A stretch of DNA of 64,000 bases from contig NZ_LMGA01000001.1 in assembly GCF_001427025.1 (NCBI RefSeq), positions 3,575,697 to 3,639,696 of the forward strand, read 5' to 3'. Origin of the DNA: Mesorhizobium sp. Root554 (GTDB lineage: Bacteria > Pseudomonadota > Alphaproteobacteria > Rhizobiales > Rhizobiaceae). This document shows, piece by piece, positions 43,752 through 52,842 of the stretch. The notes beneath the pieces are model-generated. The model ran no database searches, was not told where the DNA came from, and was given only the letters and a program-made list of their open reading frames with translations. Each line of letters starts with the position of its first letter. The first letter of the stretch is position 1. A program made the position numbers and the translations under genes.

Positions 43752-45062
43752 ATGAGACGTTTTCTATTGAGCACGGCAGCCCTGATCGCTTTGAGCTGTG
43801 GCACCCCGGCGCAGGCCGAGACGAAGATCGAGCTGCAGCGCTTCTTCGGCGCCTGCGATGCTGACTACGGAACCGTCACCGACGTCTCCAAGGCGGTCGG
43901 CGAATGCGGCATCATCACCTCGCTGGTTAACAAGTTCGAGGCGGACAATCCGGATATCGACGTCAACGTCACCACGGTCGAATGGCCGGGCTACGACCAG
44001 CTTAACGCCCAGCTGGCTTCGGGCGCTGCGCCGGACGTGGTGTCGATGCACTATTCCGCCATCTCCGACTACCAGTCGCGCGGCCTGATCGATCCTGTCG
44101 ACGAGGTTCTTTCCGCCGAGGGCATTTCGCCCGACAGCTTCACCGACGCCGCCCGCGACGGCGTCACCAAGGACGGCAAGATGTTCGGCTTGCCCTTCGA
44201 CAACTGGACAATGCTCTTCCACGTCAATCTGAACCTGATGAAGGAAGCGGGCCTGGTCAACGCGGACGGCACGCCGATCCTGCCGAAATCGGCCGACGAA
44301 CTGATCGCCCAGGGCAAGCAGTTCAAGGAAAAGACCGGCAAGCCCTATCTCGTCCAGATCTACGCCAACGAAACCGCCGCCTACACCCGCATCCTCTACA
44401 CGCTGCTCCAGCAGCAGAATTCCGATTTCTTCGCCGATCCAACCAAGATCAAGCTCAACACGCCGGAAGCCAAGGCCGCCCTTGAATTCATGAAGAAGAT
44501 CAAGGACGAGGGCCTGACCACGACGGGGCTCGACTATGCGGCCGCCGTAACGGCCTTCCAGAATGGCGATGGCGGCATTGCCGTCAACGGCACCTGGCTG
44601 ATCGGCGACTACGTCGCCCAGTCGGAAAAGGAAGGAACCCCGCTCGCCAACGGCTACACCGTCTACCCGGTTCCGCAGCTCTATCCCGGCCGCGACAGCA
44701 CCTATGCCGATGGGCACAGCTGGGTTCTGCCGCACAAGGATCGCACACCGGAGCAGACGGCGGCGATCGGCAAGCTCTTCAAGTTCCTCGCCGACAACGA
44801 TTACGAATGGGCCCGCACCGGCCATTTGCCGTCCGTCAAGGCCGTCTTCGACAAGCCGGAATTCAAGGCGCTGCCGCATCGTGAAAACATCGCGGAGATC
44901 GCGCAGACCGGCCGCTCGCTGCCGGCCGCCGTCCAGCGCCAGTTCCCGATCCAGGATATTATCGGCGAGGAAGCCGGCGCAGCCATAAACGGCGACAAGT
45001 CCGTCGATGATGCCCTGACCAGCGCGGAAAGCCGCATCAACGATCTGCTCGCCAACCTCTGA
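43752..45062 (+). CDS. ABC importer substrate-binding protein, arabinoside locus
   Basis: The 436-residue precursor has a Sec signal (MRRFLLSTAALIALSC, cut near AQA-ET). The family 1 binding fold follows, with GTPTDVVS-like GAAPDVVSMHYSAISDY and a conserved DGHSWVLPHKD. It is the periplasmic receptor of the importer. ATG 43752 follows GGAGAGAC. A very strong terminator lies 140 bases downstream. Confidence 0.92.
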   Translation: MRRFLLSTAALIALSCGTPAQAETKIELQRFFGACDADYGTVTDVSKAVGECGIITSLVNKFEADNPDIDVNVTTVEWPGYDQLNAQLASGAAPDVVSMHYSAISDYQSRGLIDPVDEVLSAEGISPDSFTDAARDGVTKDGKMFGLPFDNWTMLFHVNLNLMKEAGLVNADGTPILPKSADELIAQGKQFKEKTGKPYLVQIYANETAAYTRILYTLLQQQNSDFFADPTKIKLNTPEAKAALEFMKKIKDEGLTTTGLDYAAAVTAFQNGDGGIAVNGTWLIGDYVAQSEKEGTPLANGYTVYPVPQLYPGRDSTYADGHSWVLPHKDRTPEQTAAIGKLFKFLADNDYEWARTGHLPSVKAVFDKPEFKALPHRENIAEIAQTGRSLPAAVQRQFPIQDIIGEEAGAAINGDKSVDDALTSAESRINDLLANL

Positions 45063-45204
45063 TCCGGCAAGCAGATGACGTCATTGGGTGTAAGCGCCGG
45101 AAGTAAGTGCTTGCGCCGAGCAGATAAGGTCACTTGGGTTCACTGGAGCCTTCGTCCCTGACATTCGCCATGGACAGGTCTGCGCGTTTGTCATACCGCA
45201 CTGT

Positions 45205-45243
45205 GAATAAGCCCGCCCCGAAAACTTCGGGGCGGGCTTATTC
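45205..45243. terminator. Strong bidirectional terminator
   Basis: An 18-bp perfect stem (45205-45222 with 45226-45243) has a 3-base AAC loop. The arms begin GAATAAGCCCGCCCCG, so T-rich ends occur in both directions. It closes the arabinoside operon and could also stop the convergent LysR transcript. Confidence 0.9.
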
Positions 45244-45389
45244 AATTTTCCGGCACGTATCCCGTCCGCTTCGACGGCGAGACGTGATCGCCAGCTGTGC
45301 ATTTCCAGCTGCTGCATGGTCACCTCGTAGCCGATCCTGTCCGGTGATGATGAACGCGTTACCGAACCCATCTGGCGATGGAAGCGCCG
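45244..45389. other. Intergenic remainder between arabinoside operon and LysR gene
   Basis: The whole gap (45063-45389) is 327 bases. Besides the terminator it has only a short minus-strand open frame (45081-45371) that runs through the terminator stem and lacks a ribosome site. I see no supported gene. Confidence 0.5.
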
Positions 45390-46316
45390 TCAGGTGCTTC
45401 CAGAAGCCGATGTCATCAGACCCGTTTGCACCGCTTTCGCGGCGGTTTCTTCCAAGACATGCAGGAACGCCCTGGCAAGGCGGGTCGGCTCCTGCGCCGG
45501 CGGCATCAGGATGCGGGCAACCACGTCGACCGCCGGCATGAATGGGCGGACCTCAAGATCAGGAAACGCCCCGTTGACCAGCGAATAACCGTCGACAACC
45601 GCGACGCCGGCGCCAGCCGCGACGATGCTGCAGGCAGTCGCGGACTGGATGATTTCAATCGCAATCTGTCGTTCGATCCCGGCCTGCCGGAACTGTTCAT
45701 CGATCTCAAGGCCGATGGGCTGGGTGCGGCTATAGCTGACAAGCGGGTAAGGCTTTAGATCGTGCGGACCCACGGTCTCCAGAGCGCACAGCGGATGTCC
45801 CGCCGGCATGACGGCCTTCAAGCGTGCTGCGCAAAGATCGCGCCCCTCTGTACCTGCATGGTTGGTCGGCATCAGCACGAGGCCGAAATCCGCTTCGAGA
45901 TCGGCCACCATTCGCACCACCTCGTGATTGATGCCCGTATAAAGGACCACGCGTGCCGCCGGTCGCCGCCGTCGGAAATCTTCGATCGCCGGCGGCACAA
46001 GGCTGTGCGCGAGCGTAGCTGTCGCGGCGATGCGAACGTAGCCGGAGCGCGCGTCACGGTAGTTTTCTGCCGCCCGGCTCACGGAATCCATGCCTCTGAG
46101 AGCCACAAGAACGTTCCCATAAAGCGCGCGGGCCTCCTTGGTCGGGGTCAACCTTCCACTTTGACGCCGGAACAGCGGGAATCCGAGCAGGCCTTCGATG
46201 TCGCGGACGCTCTTGCTCACGCCAGGTTGCGAAAGGCTCATAGCCCGCGCCGCCTGCGTCAGGGTGTTCGCCTCCATGACGGCCCGGAAGATCATCATTT
46301 GTCGAAACGTCAACAT
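45390..46316 (-). CDS. LysR-family transcriptional regulator
   Basis: The 308-residue regulator has an N-terminal helix-turn-helix (MLTFRQMMIFRAVMEANTLT, SQPGVSKSVRDIEGLLG) and a periplasmic-binding-type effector domain. It is divergent, 92 bases away, from the lactonase/ABC/dehydrogenase operon and is its likely activator. An inverted repeat lies between the two starts. Confidence 0.93.
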   Translation of the reverse strand: MLTFRQMMIFRAVMEANTLTQAARAMSLSQPGVSKSVRDIEGLLGFPLFRRQSGRLTPTKEARALYGNVLVALRGMDSVSRAAENYRDARSGYVRIAATATLAHSLVPPAIEDFRRRRPAARVVLYTGINHEVVRMVADLEADFGLVLMPTNHAGTEGRDLCAARLKAVMPAGHPLCALETVGPHDLKPYPLVSYSRTQPIGLEIDEQFRQAGIERQIAIEIIQSATACSIVAAGAGVAVVDGYSLVNGAFPDLEVRPFMPAVDVVARILMPPAQEPTRLARAFLHVLEETAAKAVQTGLMTSASGST

Positions 46317-46327
46317 GAGCGCACGTT

Positions 46328-46350
46328 ATACCTTCGAAGCCAAACGGTAT
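46328..46350. promoter_or_regulatory. Candidate LysR binding site
   Basis: ATACC (46328-46332) and GGTAT (46346-46350) form an inverted repeat with a 13-base centre, in the 92-base divergent region. Spacing resembles LysR T-N11-A sites. Function is inferred. Confidence 0.45.
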
Positions 46351-46408
46351 TGGACGAGTATGGACTTGCCCGGCACTCTGCACAAAACAAAATATTGGGG
46401 AGGGTCGC

Positions 46409-47389
46409 TTGGTCACCAGAGCGGCGGTGCGGGCAGTCACATCGGGGCTGGAATTTCCTGAAGGGCCGGTAGCGCTTGACGACGGCACGCTGCTTGTGGG
46501 CGAAATGGCTGCCGGGCGCATCACCCGCATCGCCCCGGATGGCACCAAGAGCACCCTTGCCGAAACGGGCGGCGGTCCCAATGGTCTGGCTCTTGGCCCT
46601 GACGGATGCCTCTATGTTTGCAACAATGGCGGCCAGAACTGGACCCGGGAGAACGGGCAGCTCGTCGCGCTAGGTCAAGCGGACGCCTATGCGGGCGGCC
46701 GCATCGAAAAGATTGACCTCGCCACCGGTCAAGTGTCGGTCCTCTACGATCGCGGTCCGTCGGGTCCTTTGCGTGGTCCCAACGACATCGTCTTCGACAG
46801 GGATGGCGGGTTCTGGTTCACCGACATGGGTAAGCGCCGCAAGCGCGACATGGATTATGGCGGCATCTATTATGCGAGCGTCGATGGCGCGCAGATCCGC
46901 GAGATCGTCTATCCCATGATGCAGCCCAACGGCATAGCGCTCTCACCGGACGAGAGCAGGCTCTACGTTGCCGAGACGAACACGGCGCGCGTGTGGAGCT
47001 TCGATCTGGTCGGACCGGGCGAGATAGCGCCCGCACAGCGCCACGCTCGCGGCATCGAGCAGTTGCTGATTGGTTTGCCTGGATATCAGCTCCTGGATTC
47101 CATGGCGATCGACGCTCAAGGCAATGTCTGCATTGCCACAATGATCAATGGCGGCATCACGGTCGTCTCGCCGCGCGGACACCTGGTCGAGCACATCGCC
47201 ATGCCGGATCCTTTCACCACCAACATCTGTTTCGGCGATCCGGACATGCGCACGGCTTTCGTCACCTTGTCGGGCACGGGCGTACTTGCCGCATTCGAAT
47301 GGCCCCGACAGGGTCTGGAGCTCAACTTCCAGAATCGTTCCCTTTCAATGGCGACGCAGCCGCGCACGAAGGAGCAAGTCAGGCGATGA
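46409..47389 (+). CDS. SMP-30/gluconolactonase family lactonase
   Basis: The 326-residue six-bladed propeller protein has the metal-site pattern: Glu in GLEFPEGPV, Asn in GPNDIVFDRDGGFWFTD, and Asp in ALSPDESRLYVAET. It probably opens a sugar or other lactone made by the dehydrogenases of the same operon. The TTG start at 46409 follows GGGGAGGG and no earlier ATG fits. Its stop overlaps the next gene (ATGA). Confidence 0.9.
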   Translation: MVTRAAVRAVTSGLEFPEGPVALDDGTLLVGEMAAGRITRIAPDGTKSTLAETGGGPNGLALGPDGCLYVCNNGGQNWTRENGQLVALGQADAYAGGRIEKIDLATGQVSVLYDRGPSGPLRGPNDIVFDRDGGFWFTDMGKRRKRDMDYGGIYYASVDGAQIREIVYPMMQPNGIALSPDESRLYVAETNTARVWSFDLVGPGEIAPAQRHARGIEQLLIGLPGYQLLDSMAIDAQGNVCIATMINGGITVVSPRGHLVEHIAMPDPFTTNICFGDPDMRTAFVTLSGTGVLAAFEWPRQGLELNFQNRSLSMATQPRTKEQVRR

Positions 47390-48213
47390 CATTCGTTTCA
47401 GCCCACTCGACCCCTGCAGTCGACACTGCGGTTGAGCACACAACACAGGCGATGATCGCGGTACGGCAACTGCGTCGCACCTATCCCACGGCCGATGGCG
47501 GCGAAGTCACCGCCCTGGTCGATACGGACCTGCATGTCAGCGACGGTGAATTCATTGCAATCGTCGGGCCGTCGGGCTGCGGCAAGAGCACGTTGTTGCG
47601 ACTTCTGGCTGGCCTCGACCTGCCTGATAGTGGCCGCATCGAACTGAACGGCCATATGGTGAGCGGGCCGTCTCGTGATGTCGGCGTCGTCTTCCAAAAT
47701 GCCACGCTGCTGCCGTGGCTCACAATCGCGTCCAATGTGAGCCTGCCGCTGCGTGTTGGCGGCAAGCAGCGCGGTCCGGCGCTAGGCACGGAAGAATTGC
47801 TGGACATGGCCGGGCTGGGCGGCTTTGGGGCCAAGTATCCCAATGAACTGTCGGGCGGCATGCAGCAACGCGCCGCCATATGCCGGGCCCTCATTCGCCA
47901 ACCCAAGGTTCTTTTGATGGATGAACCCTTCGGCGCGCTCGACGCGCTGACCCGAGAGCGGATGAATGCCGAACTGCAACGCATATGGCTGGCGACCGGC
48001 AAGACCATTGTGCTGATTACCCATTCGATTTCCGAAGCGGTATTCCTTGCCGATCGTGTCCTGGTCATGTCGCCGCGCCCAGGCCGGGTCATCGCCGATC
48101 TGACGGTCCCGCTCGACCGTCCTCGCGACTTCGCCGACGCTGTCGGCCATCCTGCCTTCATTGAGCTTTCGCACCAGGTCCGCAAGCTGCTGAACGAGGG
48201 AGAAGGCAAATGA
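47386..48213 (+). CDS. ABC importer ATPase (SsuB/TauB type)
   Basis: The 275-residue ATPase has [22 protein letters not shown] (type-specific LPW), LSGGMQQRAAICRAL and LLMDEPFGALDA. It belongs to the nitrate/sulfonate/taurine importer group. A 25-residue N-terminal tail precedes the domain. ATGA overlaps at both ends tie it to the lactonase and permease genes. Confidence 0.93.
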   Translation: MTFVSAHSTPAVDTAVEHTTQAMIAVRQLRRTYPTADGGEVTALVDTDLHVSDGEFIAIVGPSGCGKSTLLRLLAGLDLPDSGRIELNGHMVSGPSRDVGVVFQNATLLPWLTIASNVSLPLRVGGKQRGPALGTEELLDMAGLGGFGAKYPNELSGGMQQRAAICRALIRQPKVLLMDEPFGALDALTRERMNAELQRIWLATGKTIVLITHSISEAVFLADRVLVMSPRPGRVIADLTVPLDRPRDFADAVGHPAFIELSHQVRKLLNEGEGK

Positions 48214-49037
48214 GCAGGATCGCCGATGCGTCGATGAATTCGGCGCCGCAGGAGAAGCGCCGACCCAACCGCAAGCGATGGCCGGGCCGCAGCAGCCTCA
48301 TCAGCATGGCAGGGCTCGCCGTCGTGCTCGGCGGCTGGGAACTGCTCGTCCACGGCACGGGTATTCCCAGCTATGTGCTGCCATCGATCGAGGATGTGGT
48401 TCGGTCGCTCGCCGACGGTCTTCTGGTGCCTGTCACGGATCGCTCCGGCTACTACCTGCCACTGTGGAGCACGCTGTCGAATTCGGCGATCGGCTATTTC
48501 ATCGGCGGCTTTCTCGCCATCGTCCTTGGCTCCCTCATGGCCGAATTCCGCACGGTGGAAAAACTGTTGATGCCTTACGCCTTCGCGCTGCAGTCATTGC
48601 CGAAGGTCGCCATCGCTCCGCTGATCGTGATCTGGTGTGGATTCGGTGACAGCTCCAAGATCGCGATGGCTGCGCTGCTGACGTTCTTTCCAGTCCTGGT
48701 CAACACCTTTGCGGGGATCCAGTCGACTGAGCGTGGGCGCCTCGACCTCATGCAATCCCTGTCGGCCTCCCGCCTCGAGACCTATTGGAACGTCAAACTC
48801 CCCTCTGCCGCGCCCTACATCTTCGCCGGCCTCGAAATGGGCATCGTCTACGCCCTGCTCGGAACCATCGTGGCGGAATATCTCGGCGCGCAGCAGGGGA
48901 TCGGCGTCACCATCATGCAGGCCGAGGCCGTGACCGACGTCCCAACGGTTTTCGCGGTGCTGGTGATCCTTGGCGCGGTGGGGGTGGCCATGCATCTGGG
49001 GATCAGCTGGCTCAAGGCCCGTATCATCCGTTGGTAG
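48210..49037 (+). CDS. ABC importer permease (SsuC/TauC type)
   Basis: The 275-residue membrane protein has a basic N-terminal stretch and six hydrophobic segments. The permease motif is at SLSASRLETYWNVKLPSAAP, and LPKVAIAPLIVIWCGFG is typical of the group. It partners the preceding ATPase. ATG 48210 overlaps the ATPase stop. Confidence 0.93.
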   Translation: MSRIADASMNSAPQEKRRPNRKRWPGRSSLISMAGLAVVLGGWELLVHGTGIPSYVLPSIEDVVRSLADGLLVPVTDRSGYYLPLWSTLSNSAIGYFIGGFLAIVLGSLMAEFRTVEKLLMPYAFALQSLPKVAIAPLIVIWCGFGDSSKIAMAALLTFFPVLVNTFAGIQSTERGRLDLMQSLSASRLETYWNVKLPSAAPYIFAGLEMGIVYALLGTIVAEYLGAQQGIGVTIMQAEAVTDVPTVFAVLVILGAVGVAMHLGISWLKARIIRW

Positions 49038-49087
49038 ATGCGCTCGCCGCGGGGTTTCGATCGATAGAATTATCAAGGGAGGAAACT

Positions 49088-50158
49088 ATGAACAACACGC
49101 GTCGCGAATTTCTCAAACTGGCAGCGGGTTCCGCTGCGATGGCCCTGGCCGCGCCGGCTTTGGCTCAAGGGACCCTGCGAAAGGTCCGTTGGGGCATCAG
49201 CGTCACCGCCATGAATGTCTCCGTGGTGAATTCCATCATCGCGGAAGGCCTTGGCTACAATGCCGAGGAAGGGTTTCAACTCGAACCGATCATGCTCGGA
49301 TCAAACTCCAACGTGCAGATCGCGCTCGACAAGGGCAATGTGGAGTTTGGCGTAGGCACCGGACCTTTCCAGTTGCCGCTCTTTGCCAAGGGTGAGTTGC
49401 CGCCGATCCAGAATTTCTACGAATGGTGCTACCCGTACCGCTGGGACATCGCCGTCCTGCCGGACTCCGAAGCCAAGACCTACGCAGATCTGAAGGGCAA
49501 GACGATCGGGGTGTCGGCGCTTGGCACGACCGATTATCCGATCGCCCGCGCGGCACTGACGAATGTCGGCGTCGATCCCGACAAGGACGTTTCTTGGGTC
49601 GCGACGGGCGCTGGCGTCCCGGCGGGCGTGGCGCTGCAACGCGGCACCATTGACGCACTGGCCTATTTCGACACCGGCTTCGGGCAGGTGGAGGCGGCAG
49701 GAATACCGATCCGTATCCTTGCGCGTCCCGAGAAGACGCCGATGATCGGCGGTCTCTACGTTTCCGCCAATCGCGACTTCATCGAAAAGAACCAGGAGCT
49801 TGCCGTGGGCTTTGGTCGGTCCATCTCGCGGGCTTCACAATTTATCCTCGCCAATCCCGAGGCCGGGGCCAAGGTCTTCCTCAAGATGTATCCGGAACTG
49901 GCTCCGCGCGGCGCGAGTGAAGAGGATGCGCTCAAGACGCTGCTCTATCCGATCAAGCGCCGGATGGCGCATTTCGAGCCACCCTATCCGGATACCAAGA
50001 TGGGCTTTATACATGCCGACGAACTGGTGCGTGAGGCGAAGTTCCTGGGTCTGGCGATAGACAAGGCCGATGAGATTGTTCGTACCGATCTTATTGACAG
50101 GATCAGCGATTACGACGTGGAAAAAGTAAAGCAGCACGCCGCTTCCTATAACGGATAG
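49088..50158 (+). CDS. ABC importer substrate-binding protein (NMT1/SsuA-like, Tat-exported)
   Basis: The 356-residue precursor has a twin-arginine signal (TRREFLKLAAGSAAM, cut near ALA-QG) and an NMT1/THI5-like binding domain (EGFQLEPIMLGSNS, GKTIGVSALGTTDYP). These receptors bind sulfonates, pyrimidines or aromatic acids; the ligand here is unknown. A GGGAGGAAA site precedes ATG 49088. It is the third transport gene of the operon. Confidence 0.9.
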   Translation: MNNTRREFLKLAAGSAAMALAAPALAQGTLRKVRWGISVTAMNVSVVNSIIAEGLGYNAEEGFQLEPIMLGSNSNVQIALDKGNVEFGVGTGPFQLPLFAKGELPPIQNFYEWCYPYRWDIAVLPDSEAKTYADLKGKTIGVSALGTTDYPIARAALTNVGVDPDKDVSWVATGAGVPAGVALQRGTIDALAYFDTGFGQVEAAGIPIRILARPEKTPMIGGLYVSANRDFIEKNQELAVGFGRSISRASQFILANPEAGAKVFLKMYPELAPRGASEEDALKTLLYPIKRRMAHFEPPYPDTKMGFIHADELVREAKFLGLAIDKADEIVRTDLIDRISDYDVEKVKQHAASYNG

Positions 50159-50244
50159 GGGACGATCGAACCTCGCGGAAGGCGGCCGTTTTGACGCCGC
50201 CTTCTGCCGCAGTTCAATCCGGGTCGAACAGTGGAGCAGGATCA

Positions 50245-51144
50245 ATGACGGCACGCATCAGCACGGGTTTCATCGGTCTTGGCATGATGGGACACGGCAT
50301 GGCGCGCAACCTTGTGACGAAAGGGTTTCCCCTGACTGTCATGGCGCACCGCCGCCGTGATGCGGTCGATGACCTGTTGTCCCTGGGCGCCAGCGAGGTT
50401 GCGACGCCGGCCGAAGTTGCCGCCGCCTCGGATATCGTCTTCATCTGCGTCGGCAGTTCCGCGCAGGTCGAATCGCTGGTGCGGGGCGAAGCGGGCCTGG
50501 CAATCGGCGCGCGCCCAGGCCTTACCATTGTGGACTGCAGTACGTCCGATCCGAATTCAACCTTGATGCTCGCGGCAGAACTTGCGCTTTTGAAAGTCGA
50601 TTACGCCGACGCGCCACTATCCCGCACGCCAAAAGAGGCGATGGATGGCACGCTCGACTGCATGGTTGGTGCTGACGATGCGGTCTTTGCCCGCATCGAA
50701 CCCGTCATTGCCGCGTGGGCGGGCAAGATCGTGCACGTCGGCAAGGTCGGTGACGGCCACAAGATGAAGCTGCTCAACAACTTCGTTTCACTCGGCTACG
50801 CGGCGATATATGCCGAGGCACTGGCACTCGGGAGGAAGTCTGGCATCGAGCCTGCGACATTCGACAGCGTCATACGCGGAGGCCGCATGGACTGTGGTTT
50901 TTACCAGACCTTCATGCGCTACGTGCTCGACCGCGACGAGAACGCGCACAAATTCTCCATTGGCAACGCGGCCAAGGACTTGCGCTATCTGGAGGCCATG
51001 GCCGATGCGGCTGGATTGGCCAATCCGATCGGCAACGCCGTCAAGAACACTTTCGCCGGCGCCGCGGCAACGGGCCGTGCGGACCACTACGTGCCGATGA
51101 TTTCCGATATTGTCGCTGCTGCCAACGGAACAAAGCTGGATTGA
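50245..51144 (+). CDS. 3-hydroxyisobutyrate dehydrogenase-family oxidoreductase
   Basis: The 299-residue NAD(P)-dependent beta-hydroxyacid dehydrogenase has GFIGLGMMGHGMARNL (Rossmann loop), DAPLSRTPKEA (substrate loop) and the catalytic Lys in GDGHKMKLLNN. Family members act on tartronate semialdehyde, hydroxyisobutyrate or sulfolactaldehyde. It is in the lactonase/ABC operon. ATG 50245 follows GGAGCAGG. Confidence 0.9.
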   Translation: MTARISTGFIGLGMMGHGMARNLVTKGFPLTVMAHRRRDAVDDLLSLGASEVATPAEVAAASDIVFICVGSSAQVESLVRGEAGLAIGARPGLTIVDCSTSDPNSTLMLAAELALLKVDYADAPLSRTPKEAMDGTLDCMVGADDAVFARIEPVIAAWAGKIVHVGKVGDGHKMKLLNNFVSLGYAAIYAEALALGRKSGIEPATFDSVIRGGRMDCGFYQTFMRYVLDRDENAHKFSIGNAAKDLRYLEAMADAAGLANPIGNAVKNTFAGAAATGRADHYVPMISDIVAAANGTKLD

Positions 51145-51153
51145 GAATCGGAT

Positions 51154-51921
51154 ATGCGCACCAAGCCCTTTGACCTCGGCGGACGTCGGGCTCTTGTCAC
51201 CGGCGGCTCCCGCGGGATCGGCCTTGCCATAGCCCGCGGCCTAGGAATAGCCGGGGCGGAGATCATCCTGAACGGTCGCAACGCCGAGGCGCTTGCATCC
51301 GCAGTTGCGGACCTCTCATCCGAGGGGATTGTCGCCGCATACAGTGTCTTCGATGTCACGGATCGCGCGGCGGTCGAGCGTGCGATCGCCGTGATCGAGG
51401 ACAGGCATGGTCCCGTCGACATCCTTGTCAACAATGCCGGCATGCAGCATCGCGGCGCGCTGGAAGATTTTCCGGAGGACGCCTGGCACAAGCTGATGGC
51501 ACTTAATCTCGATGCGGTCTTTTTCGTCGCGCAGGAGGTCGCCCGCGCCATGATCCCGCGGCGACGCGGCGTCATCATCAATATCGCGTCGGTCCAGAGC
51601 GAGTTGGCGCGCCCCGGCATTGCGCCCTATACCGCCTCCAAGGGCGCCGTGAAGATGCTGACCAAGGGGATGGCGACGGATTGGGGTCGCCACGGCATCC
51701 GTGTCAATGCCATCGCACCGGGTTATTTCCGCACCGAGCTTAATGCGGCACTGGTCGCCGACCCTGCTTTCAGCGCCTGGATAGAGGATCGCACGCCGCT
51801 GGCGCGTTGGGGTGACGTGGAGGAACTGGCGGGAGCGGCGGTCTTCCTCGCATCGGACGCTGCGACCTATGTGACGGGCCACATCCTGGCGGTCGATGGT
51901 GGCATCACCGCGCGCCTTTAA
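51154..51921 (+). CDS. Short-chain dehydrogenase (gluconate 5-dehydrogenase-like)
   Basis: The 255-residue classical SDR has ALVTGGSRGIGLAIA, NNAGMQHRG, Ser in NIASVQSE, and Tyr-x3-Lys in PYTASKGAVKM. FDLGGRRALVTGGSRG at the start is typical of the gluconate 5-dehydrogenase group. It lies 9 bases after the previous gene and ends the operon. Confidence 0.92.
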   Translation: MRTKPFDLGGRRALVTGGSRGIGLAIARGLGIAGAEIILNGRNAEALASAVADLSSEGIVAAYSVFDVTDRAAVERAIAVIEDRHGPVDILVNNAGMQHRGALEDFPEDAWHKLMALNLDAVFFVAQEVARAMIPRRRGVIINIASVQSELARPGIAPYTASKGAVKMLTKGMATDWGRHGIRVNAIAPGYFRTELNAALVADPAFSAWIEDRTPLARWGDVEELAGAAVFLASDAATYVTGHILAVDGGITARL

Positions 51922-52153
51922 GGCCGATGACGTCAGCTTCCAATGGCACGCGAAAGGCCGTTGGAGTGAAACGTCGTGTCCCGGCTTCGCCGCTGTCCGA
52001 CGTCGGCGCGTCCGCATAGGTCTGCCGAATCCTTGCGGCGATCACGTAAGTCGTTCATCGAATTGTTCGGCGTGGCGAAACGCGGGAAATTGATCGCCGA
52101 TGCACTCGCAGCCAAGATGCTGGTCCGTGGCGGACAAGTCATGAGGTGTTCCG

Positions 52154-52552
52154 ATGCTCCTTCGTTTGCTGCTCGCTGCTGCCTGCGTATCCGTCAGTCC
52201 TGTGATCGCTCTTGCGGGAACGGACGACGTTCCGGAACGATTGCAGGGCAAGTGGGTAGATCGCGGCGAGGCTTGCGGCGCGAGCGGCAAACCTATCGTG
52301 ATTTCGGCAACATCGGTAATCTATCCCGATGGAAGGTTCAGCGATGTGTACTTCGCATCCGAGGAAAGCCTCATTCGCATTCGCGAAGAAGGGACCAACT
52401 ACGAATATGTCGAGCGTGAGGATCTGCTGGTCTTGCATCCAGAAGGCTTCGGCATGGGCAGCTCTTTCCCCATGGTGCGGTGCCCGGAGCCTACGGGCAG
52501 CGCCAGCCGTCGCTGCGGCTGGTTGGCAAATCTCACACCGGGTGACTGGTAG
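52154..52552 (+). CDS. Small exported protein of unknown function
   Basis: The 132-residue protein has a signal peptide (LLRLLLAAACVSVSPVIALA) and a mature part with GKWVDRGEACG and several Cys, possibly disulphide-bonded. I do not recognise the family. After its TAG the same frame stays open for 48 codons and resembles the end of a lipocalin, so the 3' end may have been altered by an insertion, deletion or nonsense change. Confidence 0.6.
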   Translation: MLLRLLLAAACVSVSPVIALAGTDDVPERLQGKWVDRGEACGASGKPIVISATSVIYPDGRFSDVYFASEESLIRIREEGTNYEYVEREDLLVLHPEGFGMGSSFPMVRCPEPTGSASRRCGWLANLTPGDW

Positions 52553-52699
52553 CTGGTTGATCGCGACAGGACCTGGGTTCTGGCGAAACAGGGCGACGAT
52601 AATCCGGCCACGACGGCCGTAATGGACCGTGTGCCTGGGTTTGATACCGAGCAGTTTGTTTCAACAGTGACCACCACGGCTATGGCTGCGCTTGTCTAA
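52553..52699 (+). pseudogene. Possible lipocalin 3' remnant
   Basis: Directly after the previous stop, in frame, the translation reads DRDRTWVLAKQGDDNPAT and then VPGFDTEQFVSTV. This aligns with the end of Blc-type lipocalins (a Trp-Leu strand, a helix, then GFDT). No start codon with a ribosome site was found, and the barrel is missing. It is either a gene fragment or the tail of the preceding ORF cut off by a nonsense codon. Confidence 0.35.
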
Positions 52700-52842
52700 C
52701 CAGTGTTGCCGACCGCACCGTGGGACGCATTACCTCCATCGCCACTAGCCAACGCTTGCCACTCGTCACCTGTGAAGCCGACGCGGCTTTGCCTGTATTC
52801 GGAAACTGGTAGATCGCTTCGGCATCTGCTTCCATCGGCAAT

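Noticed and set aside
45081..45371. 96-codon minus-strand frame between the arabinoside operon and the LysR gene
   Set aside because: It runs through a perfect terminator stem and has no ribosome site or recognised family.
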